A stretch of 64,000 nt of DNA from contig NZ_JAEQND010000003.1 in the NCBI RefSeq assembly GCF_016722765.1, forward strand, positions 372,001-436,000, read 5' to 3'. A program made the translations under genes and the position numbers. The notes below the pieces were generated by a model. It did not search any database, was not told the DNA's origin, and worked only from the letters and a program-made list of their open reading frames with translations. The stretch comes from Ramlibacter alkalitolerans. Lineage in GTDB: Bacteria > Pseudomonadota > Gammaproteobacteria > Burkholderiales > Burkholderiaceae_C. Of the stretch, positions 55,559 to 64,000 are shown one piece after another (positions within the stretch are counted from its first letter, which is position 1; every line of letters starts with the position of its first letter).

Positions 55559-57310
55559 ATGAACGCACGCTTGCCGACTTTCGCCACCGAGCCGCAGCAG
55601 CACCCGATCCCGGATCGCACCGGCACCAACGCCTGGCTGGACGATGAGGAAGGCCAGTCCCTGCTGCCGCTGTACCTGCCCGCGGATCTGCTCGCGCACT
55701 TGCAGCCGCACCTGTGCCGACTGGGGGAGCGCGCCGGCGGCGAGCTGGACCGCCTGGCGTACGAAGCCGACCAGAACCCGCCGACGCTGCAGCATCGATC
55801 GCGTGCCGGACTGGACGACCAGCGCGTCCTCAAGCATCCGTCGTACGTCGCACTGGAGAAGGTGGCGTTCAGCGACTACGGCCTGGCCGCGATGTCGCAC
55901 CGCGCCGGCGTGCTCGGCTGGCCTGCACCCATGCCGGCGGCGGCGAAATATGCCTTGACGTACCTGCTGGTGCAAGCCGAGTTCGGCCTGTGCTGCCCCT
56001 TGTCGATGACCGACTCGCTGACGCGAACGCTGCGCAAGTACGGCGACCCGGAACTGGTCCGGCGCTATCTGGCCGACCTCACGACGCAGGACCTCGACGC
56101 GCTCACCCAGGGCTCGATGTTCATGACCGAGCAGGGTGCCGGCTCCGACGTCGCGGCGACCGCCACGATGGCCATCCCTGACGAGCAGGAGCCGGGCCGC
56201 GCATGGCGGCTGCACGGCGAGAAGTGGTTCTGCTCGAACCCCGACGCCGGGCTGGGCATGATCCTCGCGCGCACCCAGGGCGCGCCGGAAGGCATGAAGG
56301 GCGTCTCGCTGTTCCTCGTGCCCAAGGTGCTCCCCGACGGCACCCGCAATGCCTACCGGATCGTCCGCCTGAAGGACAAGATGGGATCGCGCTCCATGGC
56401 CAGCGGGGAGATCCGCTTCGAGGGGGCCAAGGCCTGGCTGGTCGGCGAGCTGGGGCGCGGCTTCGCGCAGATGGCGGACATGGTGAACAACTCGCGCCTG
56501 TCCAACGGCATGCGCTCGGCGGGCATGATGCGGCGCGCCATCGCAGAGGCGCTGTACATCGGCCGGAACCGCCGCGCCTTCGGCCAGCGCCTGATCGACA
56601 TGCCGCTGATGCAGCGGCAGCTCGCCAAGATCATGCTGCCCGCCGAACAGTCGCGCACGATGATGTTCCAGACCGCCGAGGCGCTGCGCCGTTCCGATGC
56701 GGGCGAGGAGGGTGCCTATGCCCTGACGCGCCTGCTCACGCCCCTCATCAAGTTCCGGGCCTGCCGCGATGCGCGGGCGGCCACCGGCGATGCCATGGAG
56801 GTGCGGGGCGGCTGCGGCTACATCGAGGAGTGGGGCGATCCGCGCTTCGTGCGCGATGCGCATCTCGGTTCGATCTGGGAAGGCACCAGCAACATCGTCG
56901 CGCTGGACGTCATCCGCGCGATCCGCCGCGAAGCGTCCCTGCCGGTGTGGCGCGCCCATGTGCAGGCGCTGCTGGCGAAGTCGTCGTGGCACGCACAGCC
57001 GCGGGCGCACGTGGATGCGCTCATCGAACGCGTGGAATCGCTCGCCGAAAAGGCGGCGGAGAAGGGGCAGGAGGCGCTCGCCCGGCAGGCGGCGACGGCG
57101 CTCTACCGGCTCACCGCCGCCATCGCGATGGGATGGGAAGCCAGCCAGACCGGATCCATGCGCCGCATGCTGCTCGCCCAACTGGCAGTGCGACACCAAC
57201 TGCTGCCGGCTGATCCCTTGCAGGGTGAGGCCGCGACGAACCTCTCGCCGCTGTTCGAGCAAGCGCCGCCGCGCGGGGATGTCGGCGTCGTGAATATCTT
57301 CGCCGACTGA
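55559..57310 (+). CDS. AidB-like acyl-CoA dehydrogenase
   Basis: 583-aa flavoenzyme. GSMFMTEQGAGSDVAATATM, RLHGEKWFCSNPDAG, GVSLFLVPKVLPDGTRNAYR, NNSRLSNGMRSAGMMRRAIA, MEVRGGCGYIEEWGDPRFVR and a catalytic-region motif GSIWEGTSNIVALDVIRAIR like that of AidB. The N-terminal part is longer than in short-chain enzymes. It probably oxidises an acyl-CoA made by the CaiB-type enzyme further along. ATG 55559 has GAGGAG upstream. Substrate unknown. Confidence 0.88.
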   Translation: MNARLPTFATEPQQHPIPDRTGTNAWLDDEEGQSLLPLYLPADLLAHLQPHLCRLGERAGGELDRLAYEADQNPPTLQHRSRAGLDDQRVLKHPSYVALEKVAFSDYGLAAMSHRAGVLGWPAPMPAAAKYALTYLLVQAEFGLCCPLSMTDSLTRTLRKYGDPELVRRYLADLTTQDLDALTQGSMFMTEQGAGSDVAATATMAIPDEQEPGRAWRLHGEKWFCSNPDAGLGMILARTQGAPEGMKGVSLFLVPKVLPDGTRNAYRIVRLKDKMGSRSMASGEIRFEGAKAWLVGELGRGFAQMADMVNNSRLSNGMRSAGMMRRAIAEALYIGRNRRAFGQRLIDMPLMQRQLAKIMLPAEQSRTMMFQTAEALRRSDAGEEGAYALTRLLTPLIKFRACRDARAATGDAMEVRGGCGYIEEWGDPRFVRDAHLGSIWEGTSNIVALDVIRAIRREASLPVWRAHVQALLAKSSWHAQPRAHVDALIERVESLAEKAAEKGQEALARQAATALYRLTAAIAMGWEASQTGSMRRMLLAQLAVRHQLLPADPLQGEAATNLSPLFEQAPPRGDVGVVNIFAD

Positions 57311-57339
57311 TTCCCGCAGAGCATCCAAGGAGACAAGAC

Positions 57340-58323
57340 ATGCATCCGATCTCTAGGCGAGCTTTCGCCATCTACACCGGTGCTGCCACGCTGGGCCTTG
57401 CCCATGCGCAGACCACCTTCCCGAGCAAGCCCGTGATCCTGGTGGTGCCCTATGCGCCCGGTGGCCCCACGGACGCCATGGCGCGTACGCTCGCGACAGC
57501 GCTCAAGCCGAAGCTGGGTGACAAGGAACCCGTGCTGGTCGAGAACAAGGCCGGCGCCGGCGCCAACATCGGTGCCGAGTATGTCGCCCGCGCAGAGCCC
57601 GATGGGCACACCATCATGTTCGGCACTTCGGCGCCGCTCGCGATCAACGTGAGCCTGTACCAGAAGATCGGCTACGACCCCGTGAGCAGCTTCACGCCGA
57701 TCATCTACCTGGGCTATCTTCCCAACGTGCTGGTCGTCCACCCGTCGTTGCCGGTCAGGAACGTGCAGGAACTCATCGCGTACGGCAAGGCCCACCCCAG
57801 GAAGCTGAGCTTCGCGTCTTCCGGGAGCGGGGCTTCGTCGCACCTCGCGGGCGTGCAGTTCAACCAGCGTGCCGGCACCGACTTCCAGCATGTTCCCTAT
57901 AAAGGGACTGGCCCGGCGCTCAACGACCTGCTGGGGGGCCAGGTGTCCATGGCCTTCACCGACGTGCTCACCGCACTGCCGCACATCAAGGCCGGCAAGC
58001 TACGGGTGCTGGGTGTCACGACTGCCGCGCGCTCGCGCAGCTTGCCGGACGTCCCCACCGTGATGGAACAGGGCGTGCCGGATTACGACGTGAGCGTCTT
58101 CTTCGGGATCGTCGGCCCGGCCGGCATGCCACGCGACGTCGTGCAGAAGCTGAACACCGCGTTCGTGGGCATCCTGCAGCAGCCCGAGGTGCGGCAGCGC
58201 CTGGAGGCCCAGGGGCTGGCGATCTCCAATGAGCAGAAGCCGGAGCAACTGGGCGCCTTCATCCAGTCCGAGGTGAAGAAGTGGCGCGAAGTGGTGCGGA
58301 TCTCCGGTGCCCGCGCCGATTGA
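57340..58323 (+). CDS. Bug/TctC-family periplasmic solute-binding protein
   Basis: 327-aa binding protein. A short signal peptide (AIYTGAATLGLAHAQ) precedes FPSKPVILVVPYAPGGPTDA, the first Bug motif, then ARAEPDGHTIMFGTSAPLAI, LGGQVSMAFTDVLTALPHIK, and LRVLGVTTAARSRSLPDVPT. It lies between the dehydrogenase and CoA-transferase genes and probably binds the organic acid that they use. No transporter subunits are adjacent. AAGGAG lies before ATG 57340. Confidence 0.92.
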   Translation: MHPISRRAFAIYTGAATLGLAHAQTTFPSKPVILVVPYAPGGPTDAMARTLATALKPKLGDKEPVLVENKAGAGANIGAEYVARAEPDGHTIMFGTSAPLAINVSLYQKIGYDPVSSFTPIIYLGYLPNVLVVHPSLPVRNVQELIAYGKAHPRKLSFASSGSGASSHLAGVQFNQRAGTDFQHVPYKGTGPALNDLLGGQVSMAFTDVLTALPHIKAGKLRVLGVTTAARSRSLPDVPTVMEQGVPDYDVSVFFGIVGPAGMPRDVVQKLNTAFVGILQQPEVRQRLEAQGLAISNEQKPEQLGAFIQSEVKKWREVVRISGARAD

Positions 58324-58335
58324 TCGGGACACACC

Positions 58336-59430
58336 ATGAACCCTTCCATTCACGGCGCCTTGCACGGGCTGCGCGTCGTCGATCTCTCGCGCGTCCTCGG
58401 CGGGCCGTACTGCGGCCAGATCCTCGGCGACCACGGCGCCGAGGTGCTGAAGATCGAGCCTCCGCAGGGTGACGAAACGCGCACGTGGGGGCCGCCGTTC
58501 GAGCATGGCGTCGCTTCCTACTACATGGGGCTGAACCGCAACAAGCGCGGGCTGCGGCTGGACCTCGCCGGCGAGGCCGGCCGCGAGCAGCTGCTGGGAC
58601 TGCTGGCAGGCGCCGACGTGCTGATCGAGAACTTCAAGACGGGCACCATGGAGCGCTGGGGGATCGGCTACGAGGCGCTCGCCGCGCGGTTCCCGCGCCT
58701 GGTGCATTGCCGTGTGAGCGGCTACGGGGCCGACGGTCCGCTGGGGGGGCTGCCGGGTTACGACGCGGCGCTGCAGGCACTGTGCGGCCTCATGAGCGTG
58801 AACGGCGAGACGGGGGGCGAGCCGCTGCGCGTCGGCCTGCCAGTGGTGGACATGGTCACGGGCCTGAACGCAACGATCGGTATCCTGCTCGCATTGCAGG
58901 AACGGGCGCGCAGCGGGCGCGGACAGTTCGTGGAGGCGGCGCTGTTCGATTGCGGCCTGTCGTTGCTGCACCCCCATGCGGCCAACCTGTTCGGCGGCGG
59001 AAAGGCTCCCACCCGTACGGGCAACGCGCATCCGAACATCTACCCGTATGACGCATTCCCGACGCGGACGATCCCGATCTTCCTGGCCGTGGGCAACAAC
59101 GGGCAGTTCGGCAGGCTTTGCGAACTGCTGCGGGCACCGGAACTCGCAACGCAGCCCGAGTTCGAATCGGCAGGCGCGCGATCCGTGAACCGCGATGCAC
59201 TGCGAAGCGAGCTGGTGGAACGGCTCGCCTCGGTGGACGGCGAAGCTTTCGTGGAGACGCTCTCGGCGGCCGGAGTGCCGTGCGCCCCCATCTTGTCGGT
59301 GGAGCAGGCGATCGCACATCCACATACCGCTCACCGCGGCATGACGGTGAGCCTGGACAACTATCGCGGCATCGCCTCGCCGATCAAGCTTGGACGCACA
59401 CCAGCCACGTACCGGCTGCCGCCGCCCTGA
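58336..59430 (+). CDS. CaiB/BaiF family CoA-transferase
   Basis: 364-aa class III CoA-transferase: LHGLRVVDLSRVLGGPYCGQ, LGDHGAEVLKIEPPQGDETR, YYMGLNRNKRGLRLDLAGEA, GLPVVDMVTGLNATIGILLA (catalytic Asp region) and a C-terminal VPCAPILSVEQAIAHPHTAH. It starts 12 bp after the Bug gene and completes the operon. The substrate pair is unknown; the second CaiB gene of the window (19623) is only moderately similar. Confidence 0.9.
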   Translation: MNPSIHGALHGLRVVDLSRVLGGPYCGQILGDHGAEVLKIEPPQGDETRTWGPPFEHGVASYYMGLNRNKRGLRLDLAGEAGREQLLGLLAGADVLIENFKTGTMERWGIGYEALAARFPRLVHCRVSGYGADGPLGGLPGYDAALQALCGLMSVNGETGGEPLRVGLPVVDMVTGLNATIGILLALQERARSGRGQFVEAALFDCGLSLLHPHAANLFGGGKAPTRTGNAHPNIYPYDAFPTRTIPIFLAVGNNGQFGRLCELLRAPELATQPEFESAGARSVNRDALRSELVERLASVDGEAFVETLSAAGVPCAPILSVEQAIAHPHTAHRGMTVSLDNYRGIASPIKLGRTPATYRLPPP

Positions 59431-59528
59431 GGTGCAGTTGCCCGGCGGTGCCGTCCGTGCTGCCGTCGACCACGACCCACACCGGGTTCCAATGGTGGCG
59501 CGCCTCCCGCACGGTCGAAAGCACCTTC

Positions 59529-59900
59529 TCAGGCGAGCTTGCGGGAGCGGGCAGTCCGCTGCGGCGCAACGCCGGCGAACAGCCGGCCGTGTTCCGCCGT
59601 GCGTTCGTGGTTCCGGGCGATGCTGCCGCAAACCAGGTCGCACAGCGCATACACGGATTCGTCCGCCATGCTGTAGTAGGCCGCCGTTCCGCGGGCGTCC
59701 CGGCGCACCAGCCCCTGCTGCGTGAGCACGGCCAGGTGCCGCGACACATTGGCCGCGGTGTAGCCCGTGGCCTCGGCCAGTTCGCCGACGTTGCGTTCCC
59801 CGCTGCGCAGCAGGTTCAGGATCTGGAGCCGGGTCGGCTCCGAGAGGGCGCGGAAGTATTCGGCAACCTTCTGGAGTGCTTCGGGAGGCAGGTTCTTCAT
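59529..59900 (-). CDS. ArsR/SmtB-family repressor
   Basis: About 123-aa winged-helix regulator: VAEYFRALSEPTRLQILNLL, RSGERNVGELAEATGYTAAN, VSRHLAVLTQQGLVRRDARG and TAAYYSMADESVYALCDLVC. The classic ELCVCDL metal site is not present, although Cys occurs in YALCDLVCGS. ATG 59900 begins at MKNLPPEALQK; a longer start at 59936 is possible. It is divergent from an RND efflux pair and probably represses it. Confidence 0.88.
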   Translation of the reverse strand: MKNLPPEALQKVAEYFRALSEPTRLQILNLLRSGERNVGELAEATGYTAANVSRHLAVLTQQGLVRRDARGTAAYYSMADESVYALCDLVCGSIARNHERTAEHGRLFAGVAPQRTARSRKLA

Positions 59901-59966
59901 GCGTGAACGGGTGCTGGTGAGGCCTGGACGCATCATGCCCCACCGCGGCCGCCTTTGAAAATGATT

Positions 59967-59996
59967 TGGCTACTTGCAATGTTAGCTGTGTGGCTA
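59967..59996. promoter_or_regulatory. Candidate operator between arsR-like gene and the RND pump
   Basis: TGGCTA occurs twice as a direct repeat (59967-59972 and 59991-59996), with TTAGC in between. The AT-rich stretch stands out in the GC-rich divergent spacer and could hold the promoters and the repressor site. Candidate only. Confidence 0.35.
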
Positions 59997-60036
59997 AATA
60001 ATGCATCAACGACCAAAGAAACGAAGGGGGAGGGCC

Positions 60037-61131
60037 ATGGAACGATCTGCCGTGAACCGCCGCGCCCGCGCCACCGCGGCCTGGGTGGCCAGCGCGGTGC
60101 TCGCCATGCTGCTGGCCCTGCTCCAGTGCGTGGCTGCGGCGCAGGTCCCGGTCGCCGACCGGGCGGGGAGCCACGAACTGCGCACCGTCGCGGCGAGTGG
60201 AGGTGGCGGCAGGCAGAGCGTTGCCTTCGATGGCGTGGTCGAGGCCGTCCGGCAGACGGCGATCGCTGCCCAGGTCTCCGGTGCCGTGGTCGCCCTGGAG
60301 GTCCGCGCGGGCGACCGGGTGCGCAGCGGCCAGGTGCTGCTGCGCCTGGATTCCCGCGCCGCCGAACAGGCTGCCGCCGCCAGCGCGGCGCAGGTGGGCG
60401 CGGCCAGCGCGGAGCGGGAAGCCGCCACGCGTGACTTCGAGCGGCAGCAGCAACTCTTTGCGAAGAACTACATCAGCCGCGCCGCCCTCGACCGCGCCGA
60501 AGCGCAGTACCGGGCGGCGCAGGCGGGCACCGCCGCACAAGTGGCGATGGCGGGCGCGGCCCGCACCCAGTCCAGCTTCTACGTGGTCCGGGCTCCGTAC
60601 GGCGGGATCGTCGCTGACGTGGCCGTGGTTCTCGGCGACATGGCGCTGCCGGGACGCCCGCTGCTGACCGTCTACGACCCGGGCGCGCTGCGGGTGAGGG
60701 CAGCGGTACCGCAGACGGTGGCGCTGCAACTTGCGACCGACATGCGCCCGCAGGCGGAGATCCCCGGGCTGGGGCAGCGGATCGCGCCTGCACGCTGGCA
60801 GCTCCTGCCCACGGTGGACCCCGCGACGCACACCCTCGAACTCCGGCTCGATCTTCCGGCCGTCGCTCCCGGCGTCACGCCGGGCATGTTCGCGCGCGCC
60901 TGGCTGCCGCTGCCGGGCGGAGCTGCCGGGAGCCGCGTCTACGTGCCGCAGGGCGCCGTGCTGCGGCGCGCCCAGCTGGATGCCGTGTATGTCGTCGGTC
61001 CGGACGACAGGCCGCTGCTGCGGCAGGTGCGGCTCGGCCGCGCCGACGCCGACCGCATCGAGATCCTCAGCGGGCTCGATGCCGGCGAGCGGGTCGCGCT
61101 GGACCCGCAGGTCGCCGCGCGCGTGCGCTGA
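60037..61131 (+). CDS. RND efflux periplasmic adaptor (membrane fusion protein)
   Basis: 364-aa HlyD/AcrA-type adaptor. N-terminal membrane anchor/signal (AWVASAVLAMLLALLQCVAA), lipoyl-like half (IAAQVSGAVVALEVRAGDRV; RSGQVLLRLDSRAAEQ), a helical hairpin of about 60 residues (AATRDFERQQQLFAKNYISR), then the second lipoyl half (FYVVRAPYGGIVADVAVVLG; DMALPGRPLLTVYDP) and a beta-barrel. GGGGGAGG precedes ATG 60037. It is linked to the permease gene by a 15-bp gap. No outer-membrane channel gene is in the window. Confidence 0.9.
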   Translation: MERSAVNRRARATAAWVASAVLAMLLALLQCVAAAQVPVADRAGSHELRTVAASGGGGRQSVAFDGVVEAVRQTAIAAQVSGAVVALEVRAGDRVRSGQVLLRLDSRAAEQAAAASAAQVGAASAEREAATRDFERQQQLFAKNYISRAALDRAEAQYRAAQAGTAAQVAMAGAARTQSSFYVVRAPYGGIVADVAVVLGDMALPGRPLLTVYDPGALRVRAAVPQTVALQLATDMRPQAEIPGLGQRIAPARWQLLPTVDPATHTLELRLDLPAVAPGVTPGMFARAWLPLPGGAAGSRVYVPQGAVLRRAQLDAVYVVGPDDRPLLRQVRLGRADADRIEILSGLDAGERVALDPQVAARVR

Positions 61132-61146
61132 ACGAAGGCACGCACG

Positions 61147-64000
61147 ATGAGCCTGCGTACCGGCATCTCCGGCCGCATCGCCGGTTACTTCCAGTCGGCG
61201 CAGATCACGCCGCTGCTCGCGCTCGTCGCCTTGCTGCTCGGCGTCTTCGCCGTGCTGGTCACGCCACGCGAGGAGGAGCCGCAGATCAACGTCACGATGG
61301 CCAACGTGCTGGTGCCCTTCCCGGGCGCTTCCGTGCGCGACGTGGAACAGATGGTCGCCACCCCGGCCGAACAGGTGCTGGCGCAGATCGCGGGGATCGA
61401 GCACGTGACGTCGCTGTCCCGGCCGGGGCTTGCCGTGCTGACGGTGCAGTTCAAGGTGGGCGTGCCGCGCACCGAGGCGCTCGTGCGCCTGTACGATGCC
61501 CTCGCGACGCATGCCGACTGGCTGCCGCGCGGGCTCGGCGTGGGCGAGCCTATCGTCAAGCCGAAGGGAATCGACGATGTGCCCGTGCTGGCCGTGACGC
61601 TGTACGCGCGCGACGAGCGCATGGGCGCCTACGAGCTCGAGCAGGTCGCCCACAGCGTGGAGGCGGACCTCAAGCGCGTGCCCGGCACGCGCGAGGTCGT
61701 CACGATCGGCGGCCCGGGCCGCGGCATCGTGGTGGAGCTCGACCCGGCGCGCATGGCCGGCGCGGGCGTCACGGTGGCCGAACTGCGGCAGGCGCTGCAG
61801 TCCGCCAACCTCGGCTCACCGGTGGGCGAACTCCTGGGCGGCAACCGCTCGGTGGCGCTGGAGGCCGGCCCGTTCCTGCGCGACGCGCGCGATGTCGGCG
61901 AACTGATCGTGGCGGTGCGCGACGGCCGCCCGGTGTTCCTGCAGGAACTCGCGACCGTGCGCGATGGCGCGCTGCCGGCCCGGCGCTACGTGTGGCACGG
62001 CATCGTGGGCCCCGGCGGCGGCGAGTTCCCGGCGGTGACGCTGTCGATCACGAAGAAGCCGGGGGAAAACGCGATCGACGTGGCCGCGGCGGTCCTGCGG
62101 CGCATCGGCGAGCTGCGCAACACCGTGATCCCGCAAGGCGTGGAGCTGGCCGAAACGCGCAACTACGGCGCGACGGCGAACGACAAGGCGCACAAGCTGA
62201 TCCAGAAGCTGCTGTTCGCGACGGCTTGCGTGGTGGCGCTCGTGTTCGTCGCCCTCGGGCGGCGCGAGGCCGCCATCGTGGGGAGCGTCGTGGTGCTGAC
62301 GCTCACGGCGACGCTGTTCGCCTCCTGGGCCTGGGGGTTCACCCTCAACCGGGTGTCGCTGTTCGCGCTGATCTTCTCCATCGGCATCCTGGTCGATGAC
62401 GCCATCGTGGTGGTGGAAAACATCCATCGCCACCAGGCCCTGGAGCCGCACAAGACCCTGCTGGAGCTGATCCCGGGCGCCGTCGACGAGGTGGGAGGAC
62501 CCACGATCCTGGCGACGCTCACGGTCATCGCCGCCCTGCTGCCGATGGCCTTCGTGAGCGGGCTGATGGGCCCCTACATGAGCCCGATCCCCATCAATGC
62601 CAGCATGGGCATGCTGCTGTCGTTGGCCATCGCCTTCGTCGTCACGCCGTGGCTGGCCCGCCTCTGGATGCGGGACACGCAGCACCTGCAGCCGGCTGCG
62701 CCCAAGGGCCTGGGCGCCAGGCTGGGGCCGCTGTTCGAGCGCCTGTTCCGGCCCCTGCTGGACGACCGCAGCGGTGGCCGCAACCGCACGCTCCTGGCCG
62801 CCGCCGTCGCCGCGCTGATCGGGCTCTCGCTGGCCTTGCCGGCTGTCGGCCTCGTCGTGCTGAAGATGCTGCCCTTCGACAACAAGTCGGAACTCCAGGT
62901 GGTGGTGGACATGCCGGCAGGCACGCCGGTGGAAAAGACGGCGGCCGTGCTGCGCGAACTGGGCGACTTCCTGGCACGCCAGCCGGAGGTGGTGAACTAC
63001 CAGGCCTATGCCGGCACGGCCGCGCCGATCAACTTCAACGGCCTGGTGCGCCAGTACGACCTGCGCACCGGTGGCGAGGTGGGCGACCTGCAGGTGAACC
63101 TCGCCGGCAAGACGCAGCGCCGGGAACAGAGCCATGCGTTCGCGACGCGGTTGCGGCCGCCGCTGCAGGCCATCGGGCTTCGCCACGGCGCGAACGTCAA
63201 GGTGGTGGAGGTCCCGCCGGGGCCGCCCGTGCTCGCTCCCATCGTCGCCGAGATCTACGGGCCTGACGCGGCGGGGCGCCAGCAGGTTGCCGAAGCCGTG
63301 CGCGCCGTGTTCGCCGGCGCGCCCGGCGTGGTCGACGTGGACGACAGCAGCATCGCGGCGGCACCGCGCAAGCTGCTCCTCGTCGATCGCCGCAAGGCAG
63401 CCCTCCAGGGCGTGCCACAGCAGGCGATCGTGAGCACGCTGCGCGCCGGCCTTGCGGGCGAGGCAGTGGCCTGGCTGCACGACGCCAGCAAGTATCCCGC
63501 GGCCGCCGTGCTCCAGCTTCCAGCCGAAGCGCAGGGCGATCTGGACACGCTGCTGCAGCTCTCTGTCCGCGGCGCGCGCGGCCAGCTGGTGCCGATCCGC
63601 GAACTGGTGACGGTGAGCGACACGCTGCGCGAGCAGCCCGTGCACCACAAGGACCTGCTGCCGGTGAACTACGTCACCGGCGACATGGCAGGCGCGGTGG
63701 ACAGCCCGCTGTACGGCATGTTCCGCATGGGCGAGGCCCTGCGCGCGATCCGCACCCCCACTGGCGCCACGCTGGCCGAATCCTTCATCCGCCAGCCCTC
63801 CGATCCCTACCGCGAGTACACGCTCAAGTGGGACGGCGAATGGCAGGTCACGTACGAAACGTTCCGCGACATGGGGGCCGCCTATGCAGTCGGCCTGGTG
63901 CTGATCTACCTGCTGGTCGTGGCGCACTTCGGCTCCTACCTGACGCCGCTGATCATCATGGTGCCGATCCCGCTGACGATCGTCGGGGTGCTGCCGGGGC
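61147..64000 (+). CDS. RND efflux transporter permease (3' partial)
   Basis: AcrB-like permease, open from ATG 61147 to the window edge (about 951 codons seen; the family usually has about 1,030). N-terminal helix SAQITPLLALVALLLGVFAV, porter part VTMANVLVPFPGASVRDVEQ, the proton-relay TM4 block FSIGILVDDAIVVVENIHRH, and TM11 region GLVLIYLLVVAHFGSYLTPL. The two Asp of the relay are present. Divergence from typical AcrB and the lack of a multidrug context suggest a metal or organic-acid exporter, but this is uncertain. Confidence 0.93.
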   Translation, partial: MSLRTGISGRIAGYFQSAQITPLLALVALLLGVFAVLVTPREEEPQINVTMANVLVPFPGASVRDVEQMVATPAEQVLAQIAGIEHVTSLSRPGLAVLTVQFKVGVPRTEALVRLYDALATHADWLPRGLGVGEPIVKPKGIDDVPVLAVTLYARDERMGAYELEQVAHSVEADLKRVPGTREVVTIGGPGRGIVVELDPARMAGAGVTVAELRQALQSANLGSPVGELLGGNRSVALEAGPFLRDARDVGELIVAVRDGRPVFLQELATVRDGALPARRYVWHGIVGPGGGEFPAVTLSITKKPGENAIDVAAAVLRRIGELRNTVIPQGVELAETRNYGATANDKAHKLIQKLLFATACVVALVFVALGRREAAIVGSVVVLTLTATLFASWAWGFTLNRVSLFALIFSIGILVDDAIVVVENIHRHQALEPHKTLLELIPGAVDEVGGPTILATLTVIAALLPMAFVSGLMGPYMSPIPINASMGMLLSLAIAFVVTPWLARLWMRDTQHLQPAAPKGLGARLGPLFERLFRPLLDDRSGGRNRTLLAAAVAALIGLSLALPAVGLVVLKMLPFDNKSELQVVVDMPAGTPVEKTAAVLRELGDFLARQPEVVNYQAYAGTAAPINFNGLVRQYDLRTGGEVGDLQVNLAGKTQRREQSHAFATRLRPPLQAIGLRHGANVKVVEVPPGPPVLAPIVAEIYGPDAAGRQQVAEAVRAVFAGAPGVVDVDDSSIAAAPRKLLLVDRRKAALQGVPQQAIVSTLRAGLAGEAVAWLHDASKYPAAAVLQLPAEAQGDLDTLLQLSVRGARGQLVPIRELVTVSDTLREQPVHHKDLLPVNYVTGDMAGAVDSPLYGMFRMGEALRAIRTPTGATLAESFIRQPSDPYREYTLKWDGEWQVTYETFRDMGAAYAVGLVLIYLLVVAHFGSYLTPLIIMVPIPLTIVGVLPG

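Noticed and set aside
58000-61653. Long minus-strand frame across the CoA-transferase, arsR and RND genes
   Set aside because: It crosses several supported genes on the other strand and shows antisense composition; no domain recognised.

Overview
The window is about 64 kb of high-GC DNA (roughly 68-70 percent by eye) from a motile beta-proteobacterium, most likely a Comamonadaceae-like member of the Burkholderiales. The reasons are the betaproteobacterial fliHIJK-LMNOPQR order, several tripartite-tricarboxylate (Bug/TctC) binding proteins sitting beside CaiB-type CoA-transferases, the aerobic benzoyl-CoA (box) pathway with a BoxR regulator, and an acoXABC acetoin operon. No rRNA, tRNA or CRISPR array was seen.

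Layout. 1-7784 (+): flagellar export and C-ring genes fliH (cut by the window edge) to fliR. 7811-11775 (-): cheD, cheW, cheA and a NarL/FixJ-type response regulator. 11776-15636: a decayed integrated island with an N-truncated SRAP (YedK-like) remnant, a RES toxin with its Xre/ParS-type antitoxin, a stand-alone protein with an IF-2 N-terminal-like domain, and an N-truncated tyrosine integrase. 15637-22223: a LysR regulator divergent from an operon of a PrpF/GalD-type isomerase (in frame with a Bug protein), a MaoC/HTD2-type hydratase, a CoA-transferase and a lyase of the fumarase/PcaB superfamily. 22546-25173: a small conserved hypothetical and a PDDEXK-Rad3/DinG-type helicase. 25174-25767: an intergenic region with a 15-codon ORF carrying a near-perfect Shine-Dalgarno, a strong hairpin, and a candidate AcoR-dependent sigma-54 promoter region.

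25792-34451 (+): acoX-acoA-acoB-acoC, a lipoate-ligase-like gene, the sigma-54 activator acoR, an SDR and an acetamidase/formamidase. 34533-44147: the benzoate module. On the minus strand are a deleted aromatic-acid MFS transporter pseudogene, bclA and boxD; on the plus strand are boxR, boxC, boxB and boxA. BoxR-like operator sites (TGCA-N6-TGCG) overlap the promoters of both boxR/boxD and boxCBA. Benzoate would be activated by BclA, epoxidised by BoxAB, cleaved by BoxC and oxidised by BoxD.

44193-51867 (-): a compact peptide-uptake and deacylation operon (dppABCDF-like transporter, N-formylglutamate amidohydrolase family protein, M20 amidohydrolase). 51868-54542: a remnant of a threonine-dehydratase-like gene and a secreted delta-60-repeat protein. 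54584-59430: a LysR regulator divergent from an acyl-CoA dehydrogenase, Bug protein and CaiB-type CoA-transferase operon. 59529-64000: an ArsR-type repressor divergent from an RND efflux adaptor and a permease that runs off the window.

The most unusual signals are a dispersed palindromic repeat that has been tandemly expanded in frame inside fliK and also codes for the N-terminus of FliP; the orphan 15-aa ORF with hairpin; the in-frame GalD-Bug joint; the stand-alone IF-2N-domain protein in the island; and the matched BoxR operators and sigma-54/AcoR promoter elements.
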